Source of the DNA: Micromonospora eburnea
GTDB lineage: Bacteria; Actinomycetota; Actinomycetes; Mycobacteriales; Micromonosporaceae
NCBI RefSeq assembly: GCF_900090225.1
Contig: NZ_FMHY01000002.1
Coordinates: 6,758,001-6,822,000 of the forward strand
Direction of reading: 5' to 3'
DNA length: 64,000 bases
Below, one piece after another: positions 18,579 to 27,103 of this stretch (within the stretch, counting starts at the first letter, position 1; each line of letters opens with the position of its first letter). The translations under genes and the position numbers were made by a program. The notes under the pieces were generated by a model that did not search any database, was not told where the DNA came from, and saw only the letters and a program-made list of their open reading frames with translations.

Positions 18579-19744
18579 CCGACATGACCACGGACGCCGG
18601 CGACCTCCGCGAACTGACCGTCGGCACGGGCGCCGGCGGGGAGCAACTCGGCACCGACATGGTGCTGAACATCGGGCCGCAGCACCCGTCCACGCACGGC
18701 GTGCTGCGGCTGCGGCTGGTGCTCGACGGCGAGCGGGTGGTCTCCGCCGAGCCGATCATCGGCTACATGCACCGGGGTGCGGAGAAGCTCTTCGAGGTAC
18801 GCGACTACCGGCAGATCATCGTGCTGGCCAACCGGCACGACTGGCTCTCCGCGTTCGCCAACGAGCTGGGCGTGGTGCTGGCCGTTGAGCGGCTGATGGG
18901 CATGGAGGTACCCGAGCGGGCGGTCTGGCTGCGGATGGCGTTGGCCGAGCTGAACCGCGTGCTCAACCACCTGATGTTCCTCGGCTCGTACCCGCTGGAG
19001 ATCGGCGCGATCACCCCGATGTTCTACGCGTTCCGCGAGCGGGAGACCCTCCAGGCGGTGATGGAGGAGGTCTCCGGCGGCCGGATCCACTACATGTTCA
19101 ACCGGGTCGGCGGCCTGAAGGAGGAGGTGCCGGCCGGCTGGACGGGCCGGGCCCGGGCCGCCATCGGCGAGGTACGCCGGCGGATGCCCGACCTGGACCA
19201 GCTCATCCGGCGCAACGAGATCTTCCTGGCCCGTACGGTCGGGGTGGGCGTGCTGTCGGCGGCCGACGCCGCCGCGTTCGGCGCGTCCGGGCCGGTCGCC
19301 CGGGCCTCCGGCCTGGACCTGGACCTGCGCCGGGACGAGCCCTACCTGGCGTACGACCAGCTCGACGTGCCGGTGGTGACCAAGACCGCCGGGGACTGTC
19401 ACGCCCGCTTCGAGGTGCTGCTCGACCAGGTGTACGCCTCACTCGACCTCGCCGAGCAGTGCCTGGACCGGGTGGACCGGCTCACCGGGCCGGTGAACAC
19501 CCGGCTGCCCAAGGTGGTCAAGGCCCCCGAGGGGCACACCTACGCGTGGACCGAGAACCCGCTCGGCATCAACGGCTACTACCTGGTCTCCCGGGGCGAG
19601 AAGACCCCGTGGCGGCTCAAGCTGCGCACCGCCTCGTACGCGAACGTGCAGGCGCTGGCCACGCTGCTGCCCGGCTGCCTGGTACCCGATCTGATCGCCA
19701 TCCTCGGCTCGATGTTCTTCGTGGTCGGCGACATCGACAAGTAG
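18575..19744 (+). CDS. NuoD-like (49 kDa) subunit of NADH-quinone oxidoreductase, orphan copy
   Basis: The 389-residue product is homologous to NuoD/NDUFS2: NIGPQHPSTHGVLRL near residue 32, GYMHRGAEKLFE near 63, MALAELNRVLNHLMFLG, ITPMFYAFRERE, and the C-terminal FFVVGDIDK. NuoD forms part of the quinone-binding site of complex I. No other nuo gene is nearby, so this is an isolated copy. ATG 18575 overlaps the midA stop (ATGA); ATG 18584 is an alternative. The HRG arginine equivalent to the methylated NDUFS2 residue is present at residue 67. Confidence 0.88.
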   Translation: MTDMTTDAGDLRELTVGTGAGGEQLGTDMVLNIGPQHPSTHGVLRLRLVLDGERVVSAEPIIGYMHRGAEKLFEVRDYRQIIVLANRHDWLSAFANELGVVLAVERLMGMEVPERAVWLRMALAELNRVLNHLMFLGSYPLEIGAITPMFYAFRERETLQAVMEEVSGGRIHYMFNRVGGLKEEVPAGWTGRARAAIGEVRRRMPDLDQLIRRNEIFLARTVGVGVLSAADAAAFGASGPVARASGLDLDLRRDEPYLAYDQLDVPVVTKTAGDCHARFEVLLDQVYASLDLAEQCLDRVDRLTGPVNTRLPKVVKAPEGHTYAWTENPLGINGYYLVSRGEKTPWRLKLRTASYANVQALATLLPGCLVPDLIAILGSMFFVVGDIDK

Positions 19745-19774
19745 CCCCCGCCGAGATCGGGTCGGGCTCCGGGG

Positions 19775-21781
19775 TCAGCGCCAGTGGTCGGCGGACGGCG
19801 GGCCGCCGGCCCGGGGCACGCCGCCGCGCGGCGGGTGGCCCTGCCGCTCGTCGCCGTACCGGACCGGCTCGGGCTCACCCCGACGCCACTCGGGCTGGCC
19901 GCCGTGCTGCGCGGCCGGGCGCCACTCGTCCGGTACCGGAACCCCGCCCGCCGGCAGCGCCGGTCGGCTCTCCGCCGGCCAGCCGGGTCCCGCCTCGCCT
20001 GGCGTACCGTGCTCGCGGCGGGGCTCGCGGACGGACGCCCAGCGATCCTCGACCCGATACTCGGTGCCCGCTCCGGCGGCGTGCACCGCGGCACGCCGCT
20101 CGCCGACCCGAACCTCCCGGCCGTGTTCGTCGTCGCGGACCGAGGCCCAGCGGTTACCGGCTCGCAACTCCGACCAGTAGGCGCCTTCCGGGTCGTCGTC
20201 GGCGACCGGCCGCCCAGCGGGCTCGGACGCGGTCCAGGCGGGTACGTCCGGCGTCGCCCAGCCCTCACCGGCTCGGTCCGGCCCGTCGTGCCGTGCCGGC
20301 CCGTCGTGCCGGCCCGGCCGGCCGGCCGGAAAGTCGTCTTCGGCCCGGTCCCAGCCGCCCTGCCGGCCCGTTCGAGCCCAGGAGCCTTCGTCGGCCCGGT
20401 CCCGCCCGTCGCGCCAGCCCGCGCGCCCGGCCCGGGAGCCCTCGTCACGGGACCCGTCCGGGCTCGCCGACCGGTTCCGATCATCCCGGCCGGCCGGCCG
20501 CCACCGCTCGTCGGCCGACCCCTCCGGAACCGCCGGCACTGCCGCCGCGGAACGTTGATCGGCCCGCCCGTCCGCCACCGCCGAGCGTTGATCGGCCCGC
20601 CCGTCCGCCGCCGACCAGGACCGCTGATCGGCCGGCCCGGTCGACCGGGAATCGTGCTCGGCCGGCCTCGCCGCCCAGCCGCGCTCCTCGCCGGGCCCGC
20701 TTCCGTCACCGACCCGGACGGCGCCCGCCGCCGGGTGACCGCCGGTGCGGGGCCGCTCGTCCCGGGGCACCCGCTCGTCCCGGGGCACCCGCTCGTCCCG
20801 GGGCACCCGCTCGTCCCGGGGCACCCGCGGGCCCGGTCGGTCCCGCTCGCCGTCCGGTCCGGACCAGGAGCCGCCAGGCCAGGGCCCGCTCTGGGTGGGC
20901 CGACCGTGGTCGCCACCGGTCCAGCCGTGGTCGTCCGCCGACTCCCGGTACCCCGACCAGGAGCGCTCCTCCGGCTCCACGCCACTCCCCCGCCGTTCGT
21001 CGGAGACGGGGGGCCAGCGGCCGGCGTACCCGCCGTAACGGCTGCCGGCGACCGGATCCGCGCCGCCGTCCACGATGGTGTGACGGGTGGTGACGTGCAC
21101 GGTCTCCGTGTGGTGCACCACCCCGACCGGACGGGGTTCCGGCCGGACATCCGGCTCCCCGGCACGCGGGGCGCCGTAGACGCCGGACTGCGGGCGGTCG
21201 GTGCCGTAGCGGGTGCCGGGCTGCGAGCGGCGGGGAGACTCGTCCTCGTCACGGCCGGCGGGCTGTCCCCCGCCCGTCGGCACCTGCTCCGGGCCGGCGC
21301 CGTGGCGGGACCGCCCCTCGGCGTACGGCTCCTCCGGGGACACCCGGACACGGGCGGTGGCCGGATCCTCCGCAGCCGGTGCCGCGCTGGCCGCAGCGGC
21401 CGTCCCGGCAGCCGCCGCGTCCAGCCGGCGATGCAGCGCGGTGACCGTCTCCTGCGTACGTTGGGCCTGGTCGAGCGCCTGGTTGCCCCGGTGCGCGGCG
21501 GCCACGATCTCGCTGCGCAGCTCGTGTCGGAGCTGTTCGATCTCGTCCCGCAGTTCCTCGACACCGGCCGCCTGGTCACCGCCGTCAGGACGCAGCGCGA
21601 TGGACAGTCCGATCAGCACCACGGCGAAGATCGCCAGCACCGCACCGGTCCGCAGCGAACCGCTGCCGTCGGCGACCAGGAGGATCAACGCGGCCAGGGG
21701 CGCGAGCCCCACACCGATCCAGAACAGGACGGTGAGCAGCGAGGGCGGGCGCTTCTCGGCGGGGGCGACCGAAGCGGGCAT
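19775..21781 (-). CDS. Large, mostly disordered membrane protein with coiled coil
   Basis: The 668-residue product has two N-terminal transmembrane helices (about 14-36 and 44-63, SLLTVLFWIGVGLAPLAALI and VLAIFAVVLIGLSIAL). A coiled coil follows (EELRDEIEQLRHELRSEI, about 75-125). More than 500 hydrophilic residues rich in Arg, Gly, Asp, Pro and Ser come next, without predicted fold. It contains four VPRDER units encoded by 18-bp repeats at 20753-20824. Long open frames exist on other frames here because of the repetitive GC-rich code. This frame is chosen because only it begins with clear membrane and coiled-coil segments. Function unknown. Confidence 0.7.
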   Translation of the reverse strand: MPASVAPAEKRPPSLLTVLFWIGVGLAPLAALILLVADGSGSLRTGAVLAIFAVVLIGLSIALRPDGGDQAAGVEELRDEIEQLRHELRSEIVAAAHRGNQALDQAQRTQETVTALHRRLDAAAAGTAAAASAAPAAEDPATARVRVSPEEPYAEGRSRHGAGPEQVPTGGGQPAGRDEDESPRRSQPGTRYGTDRPQSGVYGAPRAGEPDVRPEPRPVGVVHHTETVHVTTRHTIVDGGADPVAGSRYGGYAGRWPPVSDERRGSGVEPEERSWSGYRESADDHGWTGGDHGRPTQSGPWPGGSWSGPDGERDRPGPRVPRDERVPRDERVPRDERVPRDERPRTGGHPAAGAVRVGDGSGPGEERGWAARPAEHDSRSTGPADQRSWSAADGRADQRSAVADGRADQRSAAAVPAVPEGSADERWRPAGRDDRNRSASPDGSRDEGSRAGRAGWRDGRDRADEGSWARTGRQGGWDRAEDDFPAGRPGRHDGPARHDGPDRAGEGWATPDVPAWTASEPAGRPVADDDPEGAYWSELRAGNRWASVRDDEHGREVRVGERRAAVHAAGAGTEYRVEDRWASVREPRREHGTPGEAGPGWPAESRPALPAGGVPVPDEWRPAAQHGGQPEWRRGEPEPVRYGDERQGHPPRGGVPRAGGPPSADHWR
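20753..20824. repeat. Four identical 18-bp tandem repeats (VPRDER)
   Basis: The unit CCGCTCGTCCCGGGGCAC occurs four times head to tail. On the minus strand it encodes RVPRDE/VPRDER repeats within the disordered region of the 668-residue membrane protein. Perfect copies suggest recent slippage. Confidence 0.85.
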
Positions 21782-22014
21782 GGCTACGCAGCGTACCGAG
21801 AGTTGCCCCGGTAGGGAACGGGGACCGGCGCCGAGGTGACAGCCGGTGAGGGTTACACCGGCTCGCCGCCGTCAACCTGGCCCGATCGCCTTTCTGCGGC
21901 TTCGCGGCCCGGTCCCGGCCGGTCGCCGGCGGACCGCTCGGGTCCACCGGCGACCGGCGACTGTTCCGGGCGCGGCACGGCACCGACGTGTCGCGCCGGA
22001 ACAATCATGGGCCG

Positions 22015-23019
22015 TCAGCTCGCGGCGAGCGCCGCGTCGGAGGAGAGCACCAGGCCGACGCTGGCCGCGCCGGTCTTCAGCGCGTTCTTGGTCTGCGGGC
22101 CACCCGCGTCCAGCGAGCTGAACGAGCCGGCCTTGAAGTCGTAGACCTGGACCAGACCGGCCTGGCACATCGGCCGCTGCGGGCACTCCGGCGGGCCGGC
22201 CAGCACCGTCGCCTTGCCCGAGCACTTGGCGGCCAGGTCGGAGAGCGTGGCGAGTTGGTACTTGTCGGCGAAGGCCCGGGTGACCGCGAAGGCGTTCTGG
22301 TCCTGCGCCTGTGACGGCTGGCCGAAGGTGAGGCCGACCTTGTCGCCGGCGGCCTTCAGCGCGCTGACCGTCTTGTCCAGCTCCGGCGAGGAGACGGGCT
22401 TGGCGTCCTTGCCGTTGGCCTTGGTGTTGAGGAACTCGGCCATGGTGGCCGCGTACTCGGGGACGACCTGGATCTCACCCTTCTCCAGGGCCGGTTCGTA
22501 GAGCTCGCGGCTGCCGATGGTCTGCACCTTGACCTGGTATCCGGCCGAGGTGAGCGCGATCTTGTAGAGCTCGGCGATGAGCTGGCTCTCGCTGAAGTTG
22601 GCGGCGCCGACCGTGACCTGGCCGCCCGGGCCCTTCTCCACACCCTGGGAGACGCCGTTCGCGTCGGCGAACTCCTTCGCCGCCACCTGCGGGGTCTTCC
22701 GGTCGATGTCGACCGCCCGGTTCAGCTCGATGAGCTTGGCGGTGTCGAGCGCCGCCGAGACCTTGTCCAGCGCGGCCACGAGCTGCGGCGTGGCCGCCTT
22801 CGTGTTGATCGCGGGGAGGACGTTGTCGGTGTTCTGGAGCTTCTTGTCGTCGGTGAGGACGACCAGCTTGTCGCCCGCGACCGGGGCGCAGCCGGCCCCG
22901 GAGGCACCCTGCTCGGGAGCGTCGGTGCCGGAGGAGCCGGCATCGCCGCAGCCGGTGAGCAGACCCGCCGCGGTGAGGGCGCCGATCGCCCCGACGGCCA
23001 GCCGTGTACGTGCGCGCAT
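22015..23019 (-). CDS. Osmoprotectant-type ABC transporter substrate-binding lipoprotein (OpuAC/ProX-like)
   Basis: The 334-residue product has a lipoprotein signal (LAVGAIGALTAAGLLTGC, Cys about 22). The two-lobed glycine betaine/choline-binding domain includes GAANFSESQLIAELYKIALTSAGY and VVPEYAATMAEFLN, typical of the OpuAC family. An unusual N-terminal portion of about 110 residues (KLVVLTDDKKLQNTDNVLP to GVSQG) also resembles the C-terminal half of the same fold. The likely substrates are quaternary amines, but this is not proven. ATG 23019. Two permeases are encoded upstream on the same strand. Confidence 0.85.
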   Translation of the reverse strand: MRARTRLAVGAIGALTAAGLLTGCGDAGSSGTDAPEQGASGAGCAPVAGDKLVVLTDDKKLQNTDNVLPAINTKAATPQLVAALDKVSAALDTAKLIELNRAVDIDRKTPQVAAKEFADANGVSQGVEKGPGGQVTVGAANFSESQLIAELYKIALTSAGYQVKVQTIGSRELYEPALEKGEIQVVPEYAATMAEFLNTKANGKDAKPVSSPELDKTVSALKAAGDKVGLTFGQPSQAQDQNAFAVTRAFADKYQLATLSDLAAKCSGKATVLAGPPECPQRPMCQAGLVQVYDFKAGSFSSLDAGGPQTKNALKTGAASVGLVLSSDAALAAS

Positions 23020-23408
23020 CAGTGCCCGCCTTCCGTGTCCCGGCGCGGCCCATTCGGGCCGGCCGCGTGTCCGACGGGCGATCCGTTCGGCCGCCCGCTT
23101 GTCTGTCGCGCGGCCCGGTCCGCCGCCCGCGACTCCAGCCAATATCCTCCGGGCCGGACCGACAAACCCTGAGCGGATTTCGTCACCGGATCGTCACCCG
23201 ACGCCGATTCGCCCGGTTCGGGCACCTGATGCGACGCCATCTGTCCAGCACTTCGCCAGGTTTCCGTCACCCGGCGTGACCTCGACCACACCCCGGTCCG
23301 AACGGTTCGCCACGGCGCCCACCCGCTGGTCCGACCGGCTTCGGTGCCCGCCGCCCACGTGATCGCCCGGCATCCGCCCAACGCGGCGGCCACGGCGGTT
23401 CGGCCGGC
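23020..23408. other. Gap between permease and binding-protein genes, no gene seen
   Basis: A 389-base non-coding stretch. The only structure noted is an inverted repeat GTCAC-CCGGC-GTGAC at 23266-23280, about 250 bases before the binding-protein start, which might be an operator. The length suggests the binding-protein gene has its own promoter. Confidence 0.45.
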
Positions 23409-24131
23409 TCAGCCACCCGCCGTGGCGGCGGCCGCGCGCCGGTTCGCCGCCCGTCGGGCCCGGCGCAGCGGACGCGGGGTGACCAACCGCTCCACCAGTG
23501 CCAGCACTCCCTCCGCGAGCAGGGCCAGCCCGGCGACCAGCACACCGCCGGCAATGATCTGCCCACCCCCGGCCGCGATGTCCAGCCCGAAGCCGGCCCG
23601 GATGATCTGCCCCAGCCCGCCACCGTTGACGAAGGAGGCCAGCGCCGCGGTGGCAACCACCTGCACCGCGGCGGTACGGAAGCCGGCGGCCAGGTACGGC
23701 ACCGCCAGGGGCAGTTCCACGCGGCGCAGCACCTGCCCACCGGAGAGGCCCATGCCCCGCGCCGCGTCCCGGGCCTCCGGGTCGGCCTGCCGCACCCCGG
23801 TGTACGCGTTGGCGAGCAGCGGCGGCACCGCGAACACCGCCAACGCGACCACCACCGCCGGCCGGCCGAAGCCGAGGAAGGTCAGCGGCAGGATGGTAAG
23901 CAGCGCCAGGGTGGGGACGGCGAGGGTGACGTTGGAGACCAGCAGCACCAACCCGCCACCCCGGCCGGTGTGCCCGAGCCAGAGCCCGATCGGCCAGGCC
24001 ACCAGGCAGCCCAGCAGCACCGCCAGGGCGGAAATGGTCAGGTGCTCGCCGAGCCGGTCCAGGACGCCGCCCGGGTTCGTCCAGTTCAGCGGATCGTTCA
24101 GCCAGATCACGGCGTCCCGGATGTGGTTCAC
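23409..24131 (-). CDS. ABC transporter permease, OpuCB/ProW type
   Basis: The 240-residue product has five to six transmembrane helices (for example LTISALAVLLGCLVAWPIGL and VLLVSNVTLAVPTLALLTIL). The EAA loop EARDAARGMGLSGGQVLRRVELPLAVP (about 120-146) contacts the ATPase. It belongs to the osmoprotectant permease family with ITTSA-like substrate specificity unassigned. It lies 112 bases after the sister permease. Confidence 0.88.
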   Translation of the reverse strand: MNHIRDAVIWLNDPLNWTNPGGVLDRLGEHLTISALAVLLGCLVAWPIGLWLGHTGRGGGLVLLVSNVTLAVPTLALLTILPLTFLGFGRPAVVVALAVFAVPPLLANAYTGVRQADPEARDAARGMGLSGGQVLRRVELPLAVPYLAAGFRTAAVQVVATAALASFVNGGGLGQIIRAGFGLDIAAGGGQIIAGGVLVAGLALLAEGVLALVERLVTPRPLRRARRAANRRAAAATAGG

Positions 24132-24243
24132 CCTGCCGCCCTTCCGTCCACGACCGCGCGGTGCGGTTCGGCGGTCCGCCCATTCCGCGGGCCCTGCGTT
24201 CGGTGCGTGACCGCGTGGTGCTGCCGGGTCGCCCTGCGCACGC

Positions 24244-24930
24244 TCACGAGGCGCGCCCGCGCAGCCACGGCGTCAGCAACCGGCCCACCCCGGCCAGCAC
24301 CAGGTCCAGCACCAGCGCCAGCAGGACGCAGAGCACGGTGCCGGTCATGATCTCCGCCTTGTAGAAGTTGTTCTGGAAGCCGGCGAAGATGAGCTGCCCC
24401 AGGCCGCCCCGGCCGATCACGACGCCGACGGTGACCAGGGCCACCGTCGAGACCGTGGCCAGTCTGAGCCCGGTGAGAATGCCCGGCAGGGCCAGCGGCA
24501 ACTCGATCCCGAACAGCCGGCGCCAGCGGCCGTAGCCCATCCCCTCGGCAGCCTCCAGCACCTCCGGCGGCACCTGTTTCAGCCCGGCGAGCGCGTTGCG
24601 GACGATCACCAGCAGCGCGTACAGCACCACAACGGTGAGCACGGTCACAGCCCCGATCCCCAGGGTCGGACCGAGGAACGCGAACAGCGCCAGCGACGGG
24701 ATCGTGTACAGCACCCCGGACACCGCCAGGACCGGTCCCGCCAGCGACCGGAACCAGTACGCGGCCACCGCCAACGGCAGCGCCACCAGCGCGGCGATCA
24801 GCACGGCCCGGGCGGTCAGCCAGGTGTGCTCCCGCAGCGCGGCCAGGATCGTGTCAGAGTTGTCCCGCACGTACTGCCAGGAGAACCACGGGTTACCCGG
24901 CGCGGCTCGGTGACTCAGGTGGAGGGACAC
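24244..24930 (-). CDS. ABC transporter permease, OpuCB/ProW type (second)
   Basis: The 228-residue product is another inner-membrane permease with helices such as AVLIAALVALPLAVAAYW and an EAA loop (VLEAAEGMGYGRWRRLFGIELPLALPGI, about 115-142). GTG 24930 has no ribosome site, and it lies only 2 bases from the start of the divergent ATPase gene. A leaderless transcript or an internal start is therefore possible. Together with the other permease it would form the membrane channel of the osmoprotectant transporter. Confidence 0.88.
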   Translation of the reverse strand: MSLHLSHRAAPGNPWFSWQYVRDNSDTILAALREHTWLTARAVLIAALVALPLAVAAYWFRSLAGPVLAVSGVLYTIPSLALFAFLGPTLGIGAVTVLTVVVLYALLVIVRNALAGLKQVPPEVLEAAEGMGYGRWRRLFGIELPLALPGILTGLRLATVSTVALVTVGVVIGRGGLGQLIFAGFQNNFYKAEIMTGTVLCVLLALVLDLVLAGVGRLLTPWLRGRAS

Positions 24931-24932
24931 GC

Positions 24933-25928
24933 GTGAACGTTACCCCGGGAACCACCGCCGGACACGGCGCGGCATCGATCACCCTGGAGGGCATCCGCAA
25001 GCGCTATCCGGACGGCACGGAGGCGGTCCGGGAGCTGAGCCTGGAGGTGAAGGCCGGCGAACTGACGGTGCTGATCGGCCCGTCGGGCTGCGGCAAGTCG
25101 ACGGTACTCCGCATGATCAACCGGCTGATCGAGCCGACCGACGGCCGGATCCTGCTCGGCGACGACGACGTGACCCGGGTCGACCCGGTGGCGCTGCGCC
25201 GCCGCATCGGGTACGTCATCCAGAACGTCGGACTCTTCCCGCACCAGACGGTCGCCGCCAACGTGGCCACGGTGCCCGGCCTGCTCCGCTGGCCGCGGCA
25301 GCGGACCCGGGACCGGGTGCACGAGCTGCTGGAGCTGGTCGGGCTCGACCCGGGGCAGTTCGGCCGCCGCTACCCGCACGAGTTGTCCGGCGGCCAGCGG
25401 CAGCGGGTCGGGGTGGCCCGCGCGCTCGCCGCCGACCCGGTGGTGCTGCTGATGGACGAGCCGTTCTCGGCCGTCGACCCGATCGTGCGGACCCGGTTGC
25501 AGGAGGAGTTCCTGCGGCTCCAGGCCGAGGTCCGCAAGACCATCGTGCTGGTCACCCACGATCTCGACGAGGCGGTCCGGCTGGGCGACCGGATCGCGGT
25601 GCTCTCCGAGGGCGGCCGGCTGGAGCAGTACGACAGCCCGGCCGCCCTGCTCGGGTCGCCCGCCTCGCCGTTCGTACGCGAGTTCGTCGGGGCCGACCGG
25701 GGCATCCGTCGGCTGGCGGTCACCCCGGTCACCCCGGAAGTGCTCGACCCGCTCCCGGCCGGTGACCCGGTCGACCTGCCGGCGGTGCCGCTGGGCGGTT
25801 CCGCGTACGACGCGCTGGGCGCGCTGCTCACCTCGGCCGCCGAGCACGCCGTGGTCACCGAGGACGGCCGGCCGGTCGGCATGCTCAGCCGCTCCCGGCT
25901 GCTCGCCCTGGGCGCGCCTGCGGACTGA
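24933..25928 (+). CDS. ABC transporter ATP-binding protein, OpuCA/ProV type with C-terminal CBS remnant
   Basis: The 331-residue product has Walker A GPSGCGKST near residue 48, Q-loop YVIQNVGLFPHQTV, signature LSGGQRQRVGVARALA, Walker B VVLLMDEPFSAVDP and the switch VTHDLDEA. The C-terminal 70 residues (AYDALGALLTSAAEHAVVTEDGRPVGMLSR) look like one CBS domain. In OpuA-type ATPases such domains sense ionic strength or cyclic di-AMP; disA is elsewhere in this window. GTG start with GGAGG 7 bases upstream. It is divergent from the permeases. Confidence 0.92.
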   Translation: MNVTPGTTAGHGAASITLEGIRKRYPDGTEAVRELSLEVKAGELTVLIGPSGCGKSTVLRMINRLIEPTDGRILLGDDDVTRVDPVALRRRIGYVIQNVGLFPHQTVAANVATVPGLLRWPRQRTRDRVHELLELVGLDPGQFGRRYPHELSGGQRQRVGVARALAADPVVLLMDEPFSAVDPIVRTRLQEEFLRLQAEVRKTIVLVTHDLDEAVRLGDRIAVLSEGGRLEQYDSPAALLGSPASPFVREFVGADRGIRRLAVTPVTPEVLDPLPAGDPVDLPAVPLGGSAYDALGALLTSAAEHAVVTEDGRPVGMLSRSRLLALGAPAD

Positions 25929-26013
25929 CCGGCGGCGGCAGCGCTCGGGCCCCGATGCCGGCGGCCGGCGACTCAGGCGCGACCAGTGACGCGACCAGCG
26001 GCTCAGGCGCGGC

Positions 26014-26077
26014 CGGCGGCTCGGCTCAGACCGGGGGCGGCGGCTCGGCTCAGACCGGGGGCGGCGGCTCGGCTCAG
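26014..26077. repeat. 24-bp tandem repeat (2.7 units) spanning a stop codon
   Basis: Units at 26014-26037 and 26038-26061 are identical, with a 16-base partial unit at 26062-26077. The core is CGGCGGCTCGGCTCAG. The partial unit contains the stop codon (26074-26076) of the minus-strand membrane-protein gene, so the repeats are extra copies of that gene's 3' end. Confidence 0.85.
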
Positions 26078-26652
26078 GCGCGACCGCCGAGGCTGGCCAG
26101 GCCGATGATCCAGCCGGCGAAGAAGCCGTAGGTGACACCGGTGCTCGTGGCCTGGAACGCGGCGAGAAGCGACCCGTCCGGCCCGAACAGCGCCGCCAGC
26201 AGGGCGGTGAACCCGCCGGCCAGGGCGTACGCGGCCCAGCCGGAGAGGAACTGGCTGGTCGGGTTCCGGACCCGGGCCACCTGAGCGGCGGGCAGCACGT
26301 AGAGCAGGGCCACGGCCAGGATCACCAGCAGCAGGGCCCGCAGGTCGGCGGCGAGCACGCTCTGGGACGGGTCGTCGGAGTGCAGCCGCCAGGCGGGCCA
26401 GGCGAGCAGCCGCAGAAGCCAGCCGCCGGCTCCGGCCGGGTCGGTGTGGCGCTGCACCCAGCCCACGTACATCGGGCTGCCGCAGACCACGACGAGCAGG
26501 ATCGCGGCGAGCGCGCCGGTGCCGGCGGCGCTGCCGTACCCACGGACGGTCCGGAGGTGGTTGGTGAGGGCCATGGGGCGGTCGGTTCCCGGCGCGCCCC
26601 GCCGGGCCGGCCTGCGCGTACGCGCGACCGCCCTGGGCCGGCGGACGGCCAT
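26074..26652 (-). CDS. Polytopic membrane protein, unknown
   Basis: The 192-residue product has about four transmembrane helices (GALAAILLVVVCGSPMYVGW, LRALLLVILAVALLYVLPA, WAAYALAGGFTALLAALFG, GVTYGFFAGWIIGLASLGG). An Arg-rich N-terminus precedes them. ATG 26652 lies 6 bases after the stop of the upstream gene; ATG 26574 (166 residues, removing the basic part) is an equally reasonable start. No family was recognised. It probably forms an operon with the 102-residue gene. Confidence 0.65.
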   Translation of the reverse strand: MAVRRPRAVARTRRPARRGAPGTDRPMALTNHLRTVRGYGSAAGTGALAAILLVVVCGSPMYVGWVQRHTDPAGAGGWLLRLLAWPAWRLHSDDPSQSVLAADLRALLLVILAVALLYVLPAAQVARVRNPTSQFLSGWAAYALAGGFTALLAALFGPDGSLLAAFQATSTGVTYGFFAGWIIGLASLGGRA

Positions 26653-26658
26653 CCGCGA

Positions 26659-26967
26659 TCAGTGCTTCAGCAGGTAGTCGATGAAGGCGGCCCGCAGCAG
26701 CGGCGCGGACTCCTCGTAACCGTGGCCGGTCAGCTCCCGCCAGAGCGCGTTCGCCTCGTCGACGGTCGGCCCGACCGAGTTGGGGGCGCCGTCCAGGGCG
26801 GCGGCCTCGTCCGCGTTGGGCAGGTGCTGCAGCACCGACCAGAAGAACCCGACGTCGCGGCGCTCCCGGGCCAGGGCGAAGGCCTGCTCGCGCAACTCCT
26901 CGGTGGAGAGCTTGTCGAGCTCGTCGAAGGTGCGGCCGCCGGGCCCGGTGGCAGGAGATTCGGTCAT
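26659..26967 (-). CDS. Small acidic conserved hypothetical protein
   Basis: The 102-residue soluble protein is mostly helical by sequence (FDELDKLSTEELREQAFALARER and VDEANALWRELTGHGYEES). It has no signal peptide, cysteine or known motif. ATG start. It is followed after 6 bases by the membrane-protein gene. Confidence 0.6.
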   Translation of the reverse strand: MTESPATGPGGRTFDELDKLSTEELREQAFALARERRDVGFFWSVLQHLPNADEAAALDGAPNSVGPTVDEANALWRELTGHGYEESAPLLRAAFIDYLLKH

Positions 26968-27103
26968 GTCGCCGAGCCTAACCGGCGAGATCAGGTCCGG
27001 CCCGCCGGACGCGTCGCGGCCCGGCCGGCTCCGCCGTCCCGACGCAGGCGGTCCGCCACGGCGACCAGGGCGCGTACGCCCACCCGCCCGGCCCGGGGTC
27101 CGG

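Noticed and set aside
20753..20824. Regular repeats as a possible CRISPR array
   Set aside because: Units are directly adjacent without spacers and encode a repeated peptide in frame.
19459..21814. Three further long open frames (two plus, one minus) over the 668-residue membrane protein
   Set aside because: Only the chosen frame begins with membrane helices and a coiled coil; the others have extreme Arg/Pro or Pro/Val shadow composition.
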